The notes: generated from the sequence alone by a model not told the origin. A DNA stretch of 64,000 nt from Cognatundibacterium jejuense (GCF_014284255.1 NZ_JACOFV010000002.1:248001-312000), one strand, 5' to 3'; positions 17,571-25,623 are shown, numbered from the stretch's first letter. Translations and numbers: made by a program.

Positions 17571-18368
17571 ATGAACCTGCTTTTCAAAACGGCCTTTATG
17601 ACCGCGACCCTGACTTTGTCAGCACAAGCGATGGCACAAATCACGCTTTATGAAAATAACGAATGGCGCGGACGTGCTTTTTCAACTTCACGTGAAATTG
17701 GCGATTTGAATCGGTATGGTTTCAATGATAAAGCCTCGTCTATCATTGTCGAGAATGGCCGTTGGGAAATATGCGATAACGCTGGTTTTGGAGGCAAATG
17801 CATGATTCTCCAAAAGGGGAATTATCCCTCACTAAGTGCTATGGGTATGAATGACCGGATATCCTCAGTAAGGCCCGTCAATCATAGCGATCACTACGAC
17901 AATGAGGTGCCACAGCAAACAGGACCTGCATATGAATATCGCCGTCGTCCAGATGAAGATATTTTTCAGGCGCAAGTTACCTCAGTACATGCAGTGTACA
18001 GTGCTGCAGAACAGCGCTGCTGGACCGAACGTCAACAGGTTAATGAACCTTCCCATAACAATGTCGGTGGCGCAATCGTTGGAGGCATCCTCGGCGGCGT
18101 GCTTGGCCATCAGATAGGCGGCGGAACCGGTCGTGATATCGCCACTGCAGGCGGCGCCGTTGCGGGCGCAGTTCTTGGTTCCAACGTTGGGTCTAACTCT
18201 GGAGAAAGCTATTCAAAAAACGTTCAGCGTTGTCGGACGGTACCAAATCAAGAACCCGATTCATGGGACGTTACCTACGATTTTGGTGGTTATGAACACC
18301 ATATGCAAACACGCCATGCGCCAGGAGCGACCATTTCTGTGAACCGCAATGGTGAACCTCGGCAATAA
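17571..18368 (+). CDS. Exported protein with beta/gamma-crystallin domain and glycine-zipper domain
   Basis: 265 residues, starting at the ATG preceded by GGAG (17561-17564). Signal peptide ends at SAQAMAQ. Residues about 25-105 form a beta/gamma-crystallin domain with two Greek-key motifs (ITLYENNEWRGRAF and WEICDNAGFGGKCMIL). Next comes a linker and a glycine-zipper segment of the 17-kDa antigen type (VGGAIVGGILGGVLGHQIGG and AGGAVAGAVLGSNVGS). The C-terminal TYDFGGYEHHMQTRHAPG resembles the end of 17-kDa surface-antigen proteins. It is probably a cell-envelope stress protein; crystallin domains often bind calcium. Function inferred only. Confidence 0.8.
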   Translation: MNLLFKTAFMTATLTLSAQAMAQITLYENNEWRGRAFSTSREIGDLNRYGFNDKASSIIVENGRWEICDNAGFGGKCMILQKGNYPSLSAMGMNDRISSVRPVNHSDHYDNEVPQQTGPAYEYRRRPDEDIFQAQVTSVHAVYSAAEQRCWTERQQVNEPSHNNVGGAIVGGILGGVLGHQIGGGTGRDIATAGGAVAGAVLGSNVGSNSGESYSKNVQRCRTVPNQEPDSWDVTYDFGGYEHHMQTRHAPGATISVNRNGEPRQ

Positions 18369-18641
18369 ATTTTCTTCTGAAGTATTTGATAGCATAAAGA
18401 TTGAGCATTATTGGGCTCACAGGAACTGAATAGAAACTATCAATAACAAATTCACGTTCAGCTTCGACAACATAATCAACTAGTCCTACGATTAAATCAT
18501 GCTTAAGCTATCGATGAGATTGAATATCAAAATATATCAAACTTCAATTTAAAATTGAGGTTTCGCTCGGGTAATGCCACCGCGTTCTATCGCTTTGATT
18601 CAACACGTCCTACGTAAAAACTCCATTCTTTGCTACTAACC
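18369..18641. other. AT-rich intergenic stretch
   Basis: No open frame, hairpin or repeat of note was seen between the crystallin-type gene and the end of the LuxR pseudogene. The longer gap up to the next plus-strand gene (19197) is otherwise taken up by that pseudogene. Confidence 0.35.
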
Positions 18642-18995
18642 TCATTCGCGTTCGTTAGCGGATCCTTGATAAACGATAGGATTATTTTCAACACCAAAAA
18701 TTCTTAGTTGCGTAGTAATCAATATTAATTCAGCTAAACTACGAACCTCCTTGTTTTGATATTACAGCGCCGGTAAACTTAGACGATGGAATCAGAAATC
18801 CGCAATTGGTCAGCAATTTCTTTGTTTCATTCACCCTTGAATACCAAGCGAAGAACTCCGGATTCTTGCATAGATAAAAGATGATTTTCATCGACGCAAG
18901 GCGGAGCAGCAAATACAAATATCGGCCAATTTTTCTGTGAATGCCTGGGTTATTTCCCCAAAGCAGGCAGATCGCACTCTCCGGACCATTCATAC
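18642..18995 (-). pseudogene. Degraded LuxR/FixJ-type response regulator
   Basis: Minus-strand remains of a regulator spread over three frames. One frame reads ESGVLRLVFKGE, a stop, NKEIADQLRISDSIV, a stop, VYRRCNIK. This matches the LuxR helix-turn-helix consensus (ExEVLRLV.G..NKEIAxxLGISxxTVKVHR). After a frameshift the C-terminal helix continues as NKEVRSLAELILIT and ends at the stop at 18642. Upstream, pieces such as QAFTEKLADI resemble the end of a FixJ receiver domain. At least two internal stops and two frameshifts make it non-functional. No partner histidine kinase gene is nearby. Confidence 0.65.
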
Positions 18996-19196
18996 AGAAT
19001 CAAAGAAAAAATTTTGATCGACAACTTTGAGATGAACAGTCTCTTGATAGCTTCTTTACAGACATCGGCTATTTTTTTGTAAATTCTTTGTACGTACTTT
19101 TGTATACTTAGATTGTGTCAGTCAATTAGTGACTTATGCCAACAATATGCCATATTTGTTCTGACAGTCAGTCAATTATTTTTTCTCGTTATCCAT

Positions 19197-19457
19197 ATGA
19201 AACTTCAACCGACAATGTATCACTTGTGCGGTATGGCCATTGCTTACGGTATCGTTTTATTTTTACCGATGCTGGTTGATTTTATGTATGAATCTCAAAC
19301 CGAATTAATGATGATCGGCTGGCTCAATATTGGATTGATAGTCATGGTCACAAAACGGATTCCTTTTCCTGCACCAGACAGAAAACGTATCGATGTGATT
19401 GGCGCACTGAAAACTTTATGGTGGGCATTTTTCTGGCCAAATTATCTGGTGAAATAA
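19197..19457 (+). CDS. Small membrane protein, unknown
   Basis: 86 residues from the ATG at 19197, with no strong ribosome-binding site. Two or three hydrophobic segments: CGMAIAYGIVLFLPMLVDF, MMIGWLNIGLIVMVTK and a C-terminal ALKTLWWAFFWPNYLVK. No family was recognised. The Trp-rich tail suggests an interfacial helix. It begins a run of small plus-strand genes reaching the kup gene. Could be a lineage-specific protein. Confidence 0.5.
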   Translation: MKLQPTMYHLCGMAIAYGIVLFLPMLVDFMYESQTELMMIGWLNIGLIVMVTKRIPFPAPDRKRIDVIGALKTLWWAFFWPNYLVK

Positions 19458-19567
19458 ATTGAGGCTTCTTGATAAAATCTATATAAATTCGCGCCAAAAA
19501 TTAGCAACATCTTGAGTTCATACTTATTACGATAGAGGCCATATTCATTTTACTTAACAGGTAAATT

Positions 19568-19726
19568 ATGCGTCTCTCACAACTTAAATATCATGATGAC
19601 CGTTCAATGCTCAGTGCCAGAGAGCGCTTTGAGAACGCGCAGAAATTAAAAACCCTTAAGGTCTATCTTTTGGTCGAAGTCATCGCAGTGGTATTGATCG
19701 CTTACCTGGCAACAAATCTCAGCTAA
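19568..19726 (+). CDS. 52-residue single-pass membrane protein, unknown
   Basis: ATG at 19568 follows AACAGGTAAATT. The product starts MRLSQLKYHDDRSMLSARER, a charged N-terminal half with a helix (RFENAQKLKTLK). It ends in one strong membrane helix, VYLLVEVIAVVLIAYLA. The positive residues before the helix predict an N-in topology. Codon use looks like that of its neighbours. No family was recognised; it is larger and differently built than the 29-residue KdpF subunit. Confidence 0.45.
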   Translation: MRLSQLKYHDDRSMLSARERFENAQKLKTLKVYLLVEVIAVVLIAYLATNLS

Positions 19727-19781
19727 GGTACGTTGTTATTTTGTGCCACCGCGGCACTGACATAATCGTGCAAAAATATCC

Positions 19782-20255
19782 ATGAGCACCTTGCGTTCAC
19801 TCGTCGCTGGCTTTAGTTTAGCTGGGATATTTTTGCTGATGATCTGTAGCGCGGATATCGTAAGCAGAAAAAAAACTGCACTCAAACATCAATTGCCAGC
19901 ATTGCCAGGAATGTACTTTTCTGAGATCGAGAAAGATTCTCAAGCAGATTTGATAGTTCCCTACGCCACTGCGATAGCCAACACAAAAAGCATCAATCAG
20001 CGTAATGTAAATCCGCTGAATATCTCTCTGAATGAGGCGTTAGCCCAAGTCGCAAAAATTGCACGCTTGCGGCATATTGAACCTTCTGCGTTGAATGAGC
20101 TGGTGCGACAAAGCCAAATGCCTGCTGATGCAAGTCGTCGTGAGTATCAGGTGAATCTGCTTGTACTCAATCTCTGTCTTGATCTGTATGTCACCAACAA
20201 AGCAAACCATAAAGAAGATTTAAGTCTGACCCAGGTAAAGAAATCAGGCCGCTAG
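19782..20255 (+). CDS. Divergent KdpC-like protein
   Basis: 157 residues. The N-terminal helix (SLVAGFSLAGIFLLMICSADI) corresponds to the single membrane anchor of KdpC, the accessory subunit of the Kdp potassium ATPase. The C-terminal half, NPLNISLNEALAQVAKIA and RLRHIEPSALNELVRQ, then VNLLVLNLCLDLYV, follows the KdpC pattern (NITPxAAxxQIPRVAxARxLS...L...VNxxELNLALD). The middle region with the conserved GRPS-type motif of true KdpC is missing, and the family is usually about 190 residues. No kdpA or kdpB is in the window. Likely a repurposed or decaying KdpC homologue. Confidence 0.6.
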   Translation: MSTLRSLVAGFSLAGIFLLMICSADIVSRKKTALKHQLPALPGMYFSEIEKDSQADLIVPYATAIANTKSINQRNVNPLNISLNEALAQVAKIARLRHIEPSALNELVRQSQMPADASRREYQVNLLVLNLCLDLYVTNKANHKEDLSLTQVKKSGR

Positions 20256-20445
20256 CCATTAATGCAATCCATGGTTATGCAATAGTAAATCGTTTCATTT
20301 GAACTCCTTGCCTCCCACCTATAAGCTTAAATCAAAATTAGTCTCCATTTTTACGCCACTTTTACAGGGCATCATCAGCATTTTAGAGATTCTTTACGTA
20401 CATAGGGCTATCTTTAACAGGTCGCCAATAATCACTGAGCACAAC

Positions 20446-20883
20446 ATGAATCATACAAAATCAGCTTCACAGCAAGCGCGCTTTCCATGGAATAGCTATG
20501 GCAATAGTCAAAGTAATGCCGTCAACAGTACACCAAATTTCAGGAATAACAATAAGTCTAATGTCGTAGGGCCTAATGTCGCAGCACCTAATGTCACAGC
20601 AGTGGCCTATCGCGTCAAACGTCACACGATACAACAGGATTTCATGATGCGCATCACAATAGACAGCGACAGCGCCAGTCAATTCAGGCATTTAATTCTC
20701 AACACTTGTGGTGAACAAGTAACCTTTATGCGCATGCAAGCAATTGAACATGCGAGCCGCCTTAAAGTCTGGCTATGTTTATCCAAGCCAATTGCCGACG
20801 AAATCATTCATGCAATTGTTAGTACCTTACCCAATGCAGAATTCGGTCGTATGACACCATTGAATACAGCATTACGTCACTGA
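20446..20883 (+). CDS. Unknown protein, Asn-rich N-terminus and ACT-like C-terminus
   Basis: 145 residues from the ATG at 20446; upstream in-frame starts are only TTG. The first 60 residues are polar, rich in Asn and Ser, and hold three copies of NV(V/A/T)xP encoded by 15-bp tandem repeats (20560-20604). The C-terminal 85 residues (DFMMRITIDSDSASQFRHLI, then LKVWLCLSKPIADEIIHAIV) have an alternating beta-alpha-beta-beta-alpha-beta pattern like ACT domains, such as the C-terminal domain of MgtC. That fold guess is from pattern only. It starts 190 bp after the KdpC-like gene and ends 45 bp before dapA. Confidence 0.5.
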   Translation: MNHTKSASQQARFPWNSYGNSQSNAVNSTPNFRNNNKSNVVGPNVAAPNVTAVAYRVKRHTIQQDFMMRITIDSDSASQFRHLILNTCGEQVTFMRMQAIEHASRLKVWLCLSKPIADEIIHAIVSTLPNAEFGRMTPLNTALRH

Positions 20884-20928
20884 TTTCATAAAAAAATTAG
20901 AAACTTATTTGGTAACAAAGGTAGCAGC

Positions 20929-21876
20929 ATGAGTATATTTGAAGGCATCTGGGTGCCAATCGTGACACCGTTCCGTCGACAAGAAGTTGATCTTAACGCG
21001 ATACAAAAGCTTGCGGGAGATTTGTACAAATCCGGTGTCAACGGTATCGTCGTCTGTGGCACCACAGGAGAAGCCGCGATGTTAGACGAAGGCGAAAAAG
21101 CCCAAATCCTGGCAGCCATACAAGAGGTCGTCCCTTCGACGTTCCCTCTCGCTATGGGAATTCAAGGTAGCGATACTCGCAGTACTGCGGAAAAACTCAC
21201 CAAATTAGAAAATTTTGGACAACCCCCAGCTGCTTACCTGATTTCTGCTCCAGCCTATGTAAAACCTTCACAGGAAGGCATACGTTTGCATTTTGAAGCG
21301 ATGTGCGCAGCAACAAAGCTGCCTATCATCATCTATAACGTTCCATCCAGAACGGGCGTCAATATTGAGTTTGAAACAGTGAAAGCTCTATCGCAATATG
21401 GACAGCATGAGCAAATCCTGGCGATCAAAGAGTGCAACGGCAAACTGGAACAAACGGCGCGTCTGATCAAACAAACGAAATTACAAGTCTTATGCGGTGA
21501 TGATGTCAGCCTGTTTGACTTTTTGTCGATAGGTGGTCATGGCGCGATCTCCGCTGCCGCACATTTACGTCCAGATTTATTTTCGTATCTACGACATTTG
21601 ATCATTGCCGGAGAAACCTCCGCCGCCGTGCTGCTGTTTAATCAAATGCTGCCAATGATACGGCTGTTGTTTTGCGAACCGAATCCTGTGCCTATCAAAG
21701 CTGCTCTCTCATTGTTAGGCTATCTTCAAGAAGAATGCCGCCTGCCCATGACTCCCATGTCAAAAGTTGGAAAGCAGTTTCTGGCCAGAGAATTAGAAGT
21801 ATTTATGGCAATCAAAAAGCCAGAAATAACACCACCAAAAGTCTCCTATGCGTATCACCCTGCATTAATCCACTAA
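20929..21876 (+). CDS. dapA: 4-hydroxy-tetrahydrodipicolinate synthase family protein
   Basis: 315-residue class I aldolase of the DapA/NAL family. It has GTTGEAAML (Thr45-Thr46 region), Tyr136 in IIIYNVPSRTG with Arg141, and the Schiff-base Lys167 in AIKECNGK. In DapA it condenses pyruvate with aspartate semialdehyde for lysine and cell-wall synthesis. The YNVPSRTG and GTTGE motifs fit true DapA rather than sialic acid lyase. It is not next to the usual Burkholderiales partner (bamC/nlpB), and sits among unknown genes, so it may be a second copy. AAAGG stands 7 bases before the ATG. Confidence 0.85.
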   Translation: MSIFEGIWVPIVTPFRRQEVDLNAIQKLAGDLYKSGVNGIVVCGTTGEAAMLDEGEKAQILAAIQEVVPSTFPLAMGIQGSDTRSTAEKLTKLENFGQPPAAYLISAPAYVKPSQEGIRLHFEAMCAATKLPIIIYNVPSRTGVNIEFETVKALSQYGQHEQILAIKECNGKLEQTARLIKQTKLQVLCGDDVSLFDFLSIGGHGAISAAAHLRPDLFSYLRHLIIAGETSAAVLLFNQMLPMIRLLFCEPNPVPIKAALSLLGYLQEECRLPMTPMSKVGKQFLARELEVFMAIKKPEITPPKVSYAYHPALIH

Positions 21877-21888
21877 GCGGCGCAGATC

Positions 21889-21999
21889 ATGATCGTTACT
21901 ATCACCAATGACAACGGGCAAATAGATCAATCAATGTTAGCTGACGCTCGCGCTACTTTGCGTGTCAGTTCTGGCAGAAGCGTGATGGTATATCCATGA
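21889..21999 (+). CDS. 36-residue ORF translationally coupled to the next gene
   Basis: ATG at 21889, 12 bp after the dapA stop. The product begins MIVTITNDNGQIDQSMLADA and ends RSVMVYP. Its TGA overlaps the ATG of the following membrane gene in the arrangement ATGA (21996-21999), typical of translational coupling. No hydrophobic segment and no family recognised. The overlap and clean reading frame argue for a real leader or small protein; its shortness argues for caution. Confidence 0.35.
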   Translation: MIVTITNDNGQIDQSMLADARATLRVSSGRSVMVYP

Positions 22000-22580
22000 T
22001 TTCCATCACGTCCTTCGTCGTGTTACTTTTTGTATTGATCTCTTCATCCACAGTGAAAAATTTCAAGCTAAAAACTAACAAGGCCTCTGAGTTAGAACCG
22101 ACAAGAACTTCCGGTGACCAAAACCGTTTATTTTTATTATCGATCCTGTTAATTGGTTTGATCTGTGCGTACGTCATTTCGTCGTTAGCTGTCTGGGACA
22201 AAACCAACCAGGCCAGCCTACAAATTGGTGCCGGCATCTTGCTGTTTTTACTCGCCATAAAGACCAATTTCACACCTCACATTAAAGAAAATATTCGACA
22301 ACAACAAATCACCAGAATAGTAGAAAACACCGGCATGATGAGCGGCGTTGCAGTCTTAGTTTTGTTATGTATGTCGCAAAACAGCGGTCTGAATGATTAC
22401 CTAATGAGCTTCTGTTCTATGGCAGCGGGGATTGTCATCTTCGAGCAATTTTCGAATAAATGGGGCCAATGCAACACATTTTTAATGCTGATATTAAGCA
22501 TACAAAAAACCCTGGGATTACTGCTATGTGCAATTGCGATTGAAAAAATTCTGCGAGGATTACATCTGTATATTTCTTGA
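21996..22580 (+). CDS. MarC-like integral membrane protein, divergent
   Basis: 194 residues with about five to six hydrophobic helices. ASLQIGAGILLFLLAIKTNF resembles the third helix of MarC/UPF0056 proteins (FRIAGGLLLxLIALxMLF), and the C-terminal TLGLLLCAIAIEKILRGL resembles their end (RxxGLLLAAIAVQFILDGL). The first MarC helix motif with DPIG is absent (here SFVVLLFVLISSSTVKNF). MarC was once linked to antibiotic resistance and its role is uncertain. The call rests on these two segments. Probably coupled to the 36-residue ORF. Confidence 0.45.
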   Translation: MISITSFVVLLFVLISSSTVKNFKLKTNKASELEPTRTSGDQNRLFLLSILLIGLICAYVISSLAVWDKTNQASLQIGAGILLFLLAIKTNFTPHIKENIRQQQITRIVENTGMMSGVAVLVLLCMSQNSGLNDYLMSFCSMAAGIVIFEQFSNKWGQCNTFLMLILSIQKTLGLLLCAIAIEKILRGLHLYIS

Positions 22581-22678
22581 TTTTCTCAGCTTAATTAAGA
22601 TGAATAAAAATCAGCTTGCATGAATCAAAAAGAGAAAATCCTGTTTGTGAATATCATTCTTTTTCTATGGAGAATCTG

Positions 22679-23284
22679 ATGCTGGTCAATATCATTGCCA
22701 GTCCCGGCGAACTCTCTTATCTTTATGCCTCTGAGCTAAGCAAAACCTTGAGTCTGCAGCGTGCCAATGCAGGTCGTAATGTTCTTTTTGTTTCACAGAA
22801 AAAACCCGTGTGGAATATCTACGAAGTAAAACATTATCCGACGCCGTACAACGTAGTATCTGGACATTTACTTAAAGAGCTGGAACGGGTACGACCCTAT
22901 TACAACGATGTATTTGTAACCTCTCCTCTGCATCATCAGGTCGCTAAGCCGTTGAGCGAAATCAGCGATATGACAATTCTGAATACCGACGCTTCTTATC
23001 TGAGTCAAGAAAATTTAGAGAATTTAAGACAGCAAATAAAAGAAGAAAATTCATCCTCAAAAAAGCATACGCTGGTTATTGTCGTTAATTCCAATACTAC
23101 TGACGATACCACCGACGCTAACGATTTAGCTAAAAATACGCAGTTATATCTCAAATCCATAACGCAACATATCTCAATTCAATTACTCTTTTATGGAAAG
23201 GGTAAAAGTCTCGACAGCATAGCGAAAGACTTGTATCAAATCGTATTCCGCAATCACGAAATCTGTCACATCAATCAGCATTAG
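22679..23284 (+). CDS. ParA/MinD-like protein lacking the P-loop
   Basis: 201 residues from ATG 22679, which has GGAG six bases upstream. The start MLVNIIASPGELSYLYASEL aligns with the first strand and helix of ParA-type ATPases, but the Walker A KGGxGKT positions read SPGELSYLY, so it has no phosphate-binding Lys. NAGRNVLFVSQ fits the second strand, NDVFVTSP the Walker B-like region (DxxP in ParA), and HTLVIVVNSN a later strand with the usual Asn. If this reading is right it is a nucleotide-free relative. The alternative is an unrelated Rossmann-like protein. Confidence 0.4.
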   Translation: MLVNIIASPGELSYLYASELSKTLSLQRANAGRNVLFVSQKKPVWNIYEVKHYPTPYNVVSGHLLKELERVRPYYNDVFVTSPLHHQVAKPLSEISDMTILNTDASYLSQENLENLRQQIKEENSSSKKHTLVIVVNSNTTDDTTDANDLAKNTQLYLKSITQHISIQLLFYGKGKSLDSIAKDLYQIVFRNHEICHINQH

Positions 23285-23531
23285 TGATGAAGAAACGATT
23301 ATTTTTCCGTGGCGAATATAGGAGATAGCAAAGTCTGACAGGAATACTATGCAACTTATCCATAGCCTGATCGCGACATTCTGTCCATGTGGCACCAATA
23401 TCAATGATTTTATATAGAGGTGTTAAACCGTGTTGAACAAAATTCAGCCTCAAATATTTCTAAACTCTTCGCAGATCATGGAAACAACGATGCACATCAA
23501 CTTCACTGCCATCAAATTTGCACGGCACTAC
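23271..23531 (-). pseudogene. Minus-strand frame interrupted by one stop, unrecognised
   Basis: A minus-strand reading starts VPCKFDGSEVDVHRCFHDL, meets a TAG at 23460-23462, and goes on in the same frame as LNFVQHGLTPLYKIIDIGAT and WTECRDQAMDKLH, ending at TGA 23271. The composition looks like a real globular protein (Trp, Cys, His and charged residues well spread) and is unlike random AT-rich DNA. No family was recognised. It fills most of the gap between the ParA-like gene and kup. Likely the remains of a gene, or a genuine gene with a TTG start at 23453. Confidence 0.3.
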
Positions 23532-23643
23532 TTAATCATTTAGTATTTGTGGGGGAAAACTACTCAAATGCATAGTACCTCCAACGCGATTCACTTTTCA
23601 CTTTATTCTTTTTTCTCAACGCCTGCGGAAGTGAAGCTTAAAC

Positions 23644-25560
23644 ATGAACCAAAATCCCACCAAAAGCACTTCTTTTAAATCTACCGTTGTTGTCGCCATG
23701 GCTGCCATCGGCATTGTTTTTGGTGATCTTGGTACGAGCCCACTCTATGCGTTACAGGCAGCGTTTGAAGGAAGCGCAGCGGTATTGCCAAACGTAGCTA
23801 ATGTCACCGGCATCGTATCGCTCTTTTTGTGGTCATTAATATTGATGGTCAGTCTAAAATACGTGTTTGTATTAATGCGTGCTGACAATCGCGGAGAAGG
23901 CGGTATTCTGGCGCTCATGGCCTTATTGGTTGGCAATAGCACGACCGGTAAGTCAAAGAAAAAAACCATATGGATTTTATTAGCGCTGGTTGGCATGGCG
24001 ATGCTATATGGTGACGGAGTGATTACGCCTGCGATATCAGTCTTGAGTGCGATTGAAGGGGTAGAAGTCGCGACGCCCGCTTTCCATCCTTATATAGTTC
24101 CACTGACGATTGTCATTCTGATTGGCTTATTCGCAATTCAACCATACGGATCAGGCAAGGTGGGTGTGGCGTTCGGTCCAATTCTGCTAGTCTGGTTTAT
24201 CGTTATTGGTGCCATGGGGATCGTCTCAATATTTGAAACACCCGCAATATTGAAAGCGTTCAATCCTATTTATGGCGCAATCTTCTTCAAAGAGAACGGC
24301 GGTAAAGGCTTTATCGCTCTTGGCGCGGTGGTACTTTGTTTAACTGGTGGAGAAGCGCTGTACGCCGATATGGGGCATTTTGGCCGCAAACCAATTCGTC
24401 TTGCATGGTACGCAGTCGCCTTGCCCGCATTGGCACTCAATTATCTGGGTCAGGGCGCTTTGCTGTTGCGTCAGCCAGCCGCAGCCAGTCGCCCATTCTA
24501 TTCACTAGTACCAGATTGGGGTTTATATCCTATGGTGATTCTGGCGACATTAGCTACCATCGTAGCAGCACAGGCCTTAATAACTGCAGTATTTTCTTTA
24601 ACCAGTCAGGCAAGTCATCTGGGACTTTCACCACGCGTTAAAACCGTGCACACTTCTGACAGTACCGTTGGTCAAATTTACTTGCCAGGATTGAATTGGG
24701 TATTAATGCTGGGTACGATTGCCGTAGTGTTGATGTTCCCCTCCTCCGCGCAATTAGCGGCGGCCTTCGGACTTGCCGTATCGACGACGATGGCAATCAC
24801 TACGATTTTATTCGCAGCTCTCGCAAAAAGCCGCTGGAAATGGTCCAACTGGAAAATTGCCGCCGTTGCCGGTGTCTTCTTTACCATCGACCTCGCGTTC
24901 GTTGGTGCAAATAGCTTGAAATTTATGGAAGGTGGTTGGTTATCAGTCCTCATCGGTACTGGTGTTTTACTGATTACCTATAGCTGGTTCAGAGGTAGCT
25001 CGGTACTGTATTCTTTGCGTGACAACTCAGGTATCAGCCTTGAAAGTCTGGTTGAAAGCCTTGCGATATCACCTCCATATCAAGTCAAAGGAACAGCCGT
25101 ATTTTTGACTGAACAAATAGTCAACGTACCAACCGTATTATTCCACCACCTGAAACACAATCAGGTTTTGCACGAAAAAACGATTATATTGACTTTAAAA
25201 ACCGATGAAACTCCACGAGTTGATGATAATGAACGATTGGTGATTGATGAATTACAACTTGGTTTCATCCGCATCGTAGCCCGGCATGGTTATATGGAAG
25301 AACCAAATGTCCCACGCATGTTGGAACTCGCAGAGCTAAAAACAGGACACCATTTTTTTGATGAGATGACTACGTCGTTCTATCTCGGTCATGAGACGCT
25401 GGTCATCAATGAGGGTAGCGGCAACTTACTTCGTCGGCTGATATTGAATATATTTATATGGTTTCGAAAAAACGAAAATGATGCCACTTCACGCTACCAC
25501 ATTCCGCCTAACCGTGTAGTCGAGATGGGGGCAAGATTAGAACTGAGTGAAGCACGCTAA
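23644..25560 (+). CDS. kup: Potassium uptake protein Kup
   Basis: Low-affinity potassium/proton symporter of the inner membrane. 638 residues with about 12 transmembrane helices. The N-terminal AMAAIGIVFGDLGTSPLYAL is the family hallmark. GEGGILALMALL, MLYGDGVITPAISVLSAIEG and LTGGEALYADMGHFGRKPI follow. A cytoplasmic C-terminal domain after residue 450 ends in YHIPPNRVVEMGARLEL. Length is normal and no lesion is seen. It closes the accessory block and is followed by its own terminator. The nearby KdpC-like protein suggests a potassium theme, though this is inference. Confidence 0.95.
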   Translation: MNQNPTKSTSFKSTVVVAMAAIGIVFGDLGTSPLYALQAAFEGSAAVLPNVANVTGIVSLFLWSLILMVSLKYVFVLMRADNRGEGGILALMALLVGNSTTGKSKKKTIWILLALVGMAMLYGDGVITPAISVLSAIEGVEVATPAFHPYIVPLTIVILIGLFAIQPYGSGKVGVAFGPILLVWFIVIGAMGIVSIFETPAILKAFNPIYGAIFFKENGGKGFIALGAVVLCLTGGEALYADMGHFGRKPIRLAWYAVALPALALNYLGQGALLLRQPAAASRPFYSLVPDWGLYPMVILATLATIVAAQALITAVFSLTSQASHLGLSPRVKTVHTSDSTVGQIYLPGLNWVLMLGTIAVVLMFPSSAQLAAAFGLAVSTTMAITTILFAALAKSRWKWSNWKIAAVAGVFFTIDLAFVGANSLKFMEGGWLSVLIGTGVLLITYSWFRGSSVLYSLRDNSGISLESLVESLAISPPYQVKGTAVFLTEQIVNVPTVLFHHLKHNQVLHEKTIILTLKTDETPRVDDNERLVIDELQLGFIRIVARHGYMEEPNVPRMLELAELKTGHHFFDEMTTSFYLGHETLVINEGSGNLLRRLILNIFIWFRKNENDATSRYHIPPNRVVEMGARLELSEAR

Positions 25561-25623
25561 TTCAACACAACATAGTTATTCAATTTTAAATCGATCTTCC
25601 TTAATGCACTTAAAAGTGTTGAT

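Noticed and set aside
18739-18993. Open frame whose product (KIGRYLYLLLRLASMKIIFY) at first looks like the C-terminus of an IS110-type transposase
   Set aside because: The other minus-strand frames of the same DNA give a much better match to a LuxR helix-turn-helix, so the frame is a by-product of a broken response-regulator gene.
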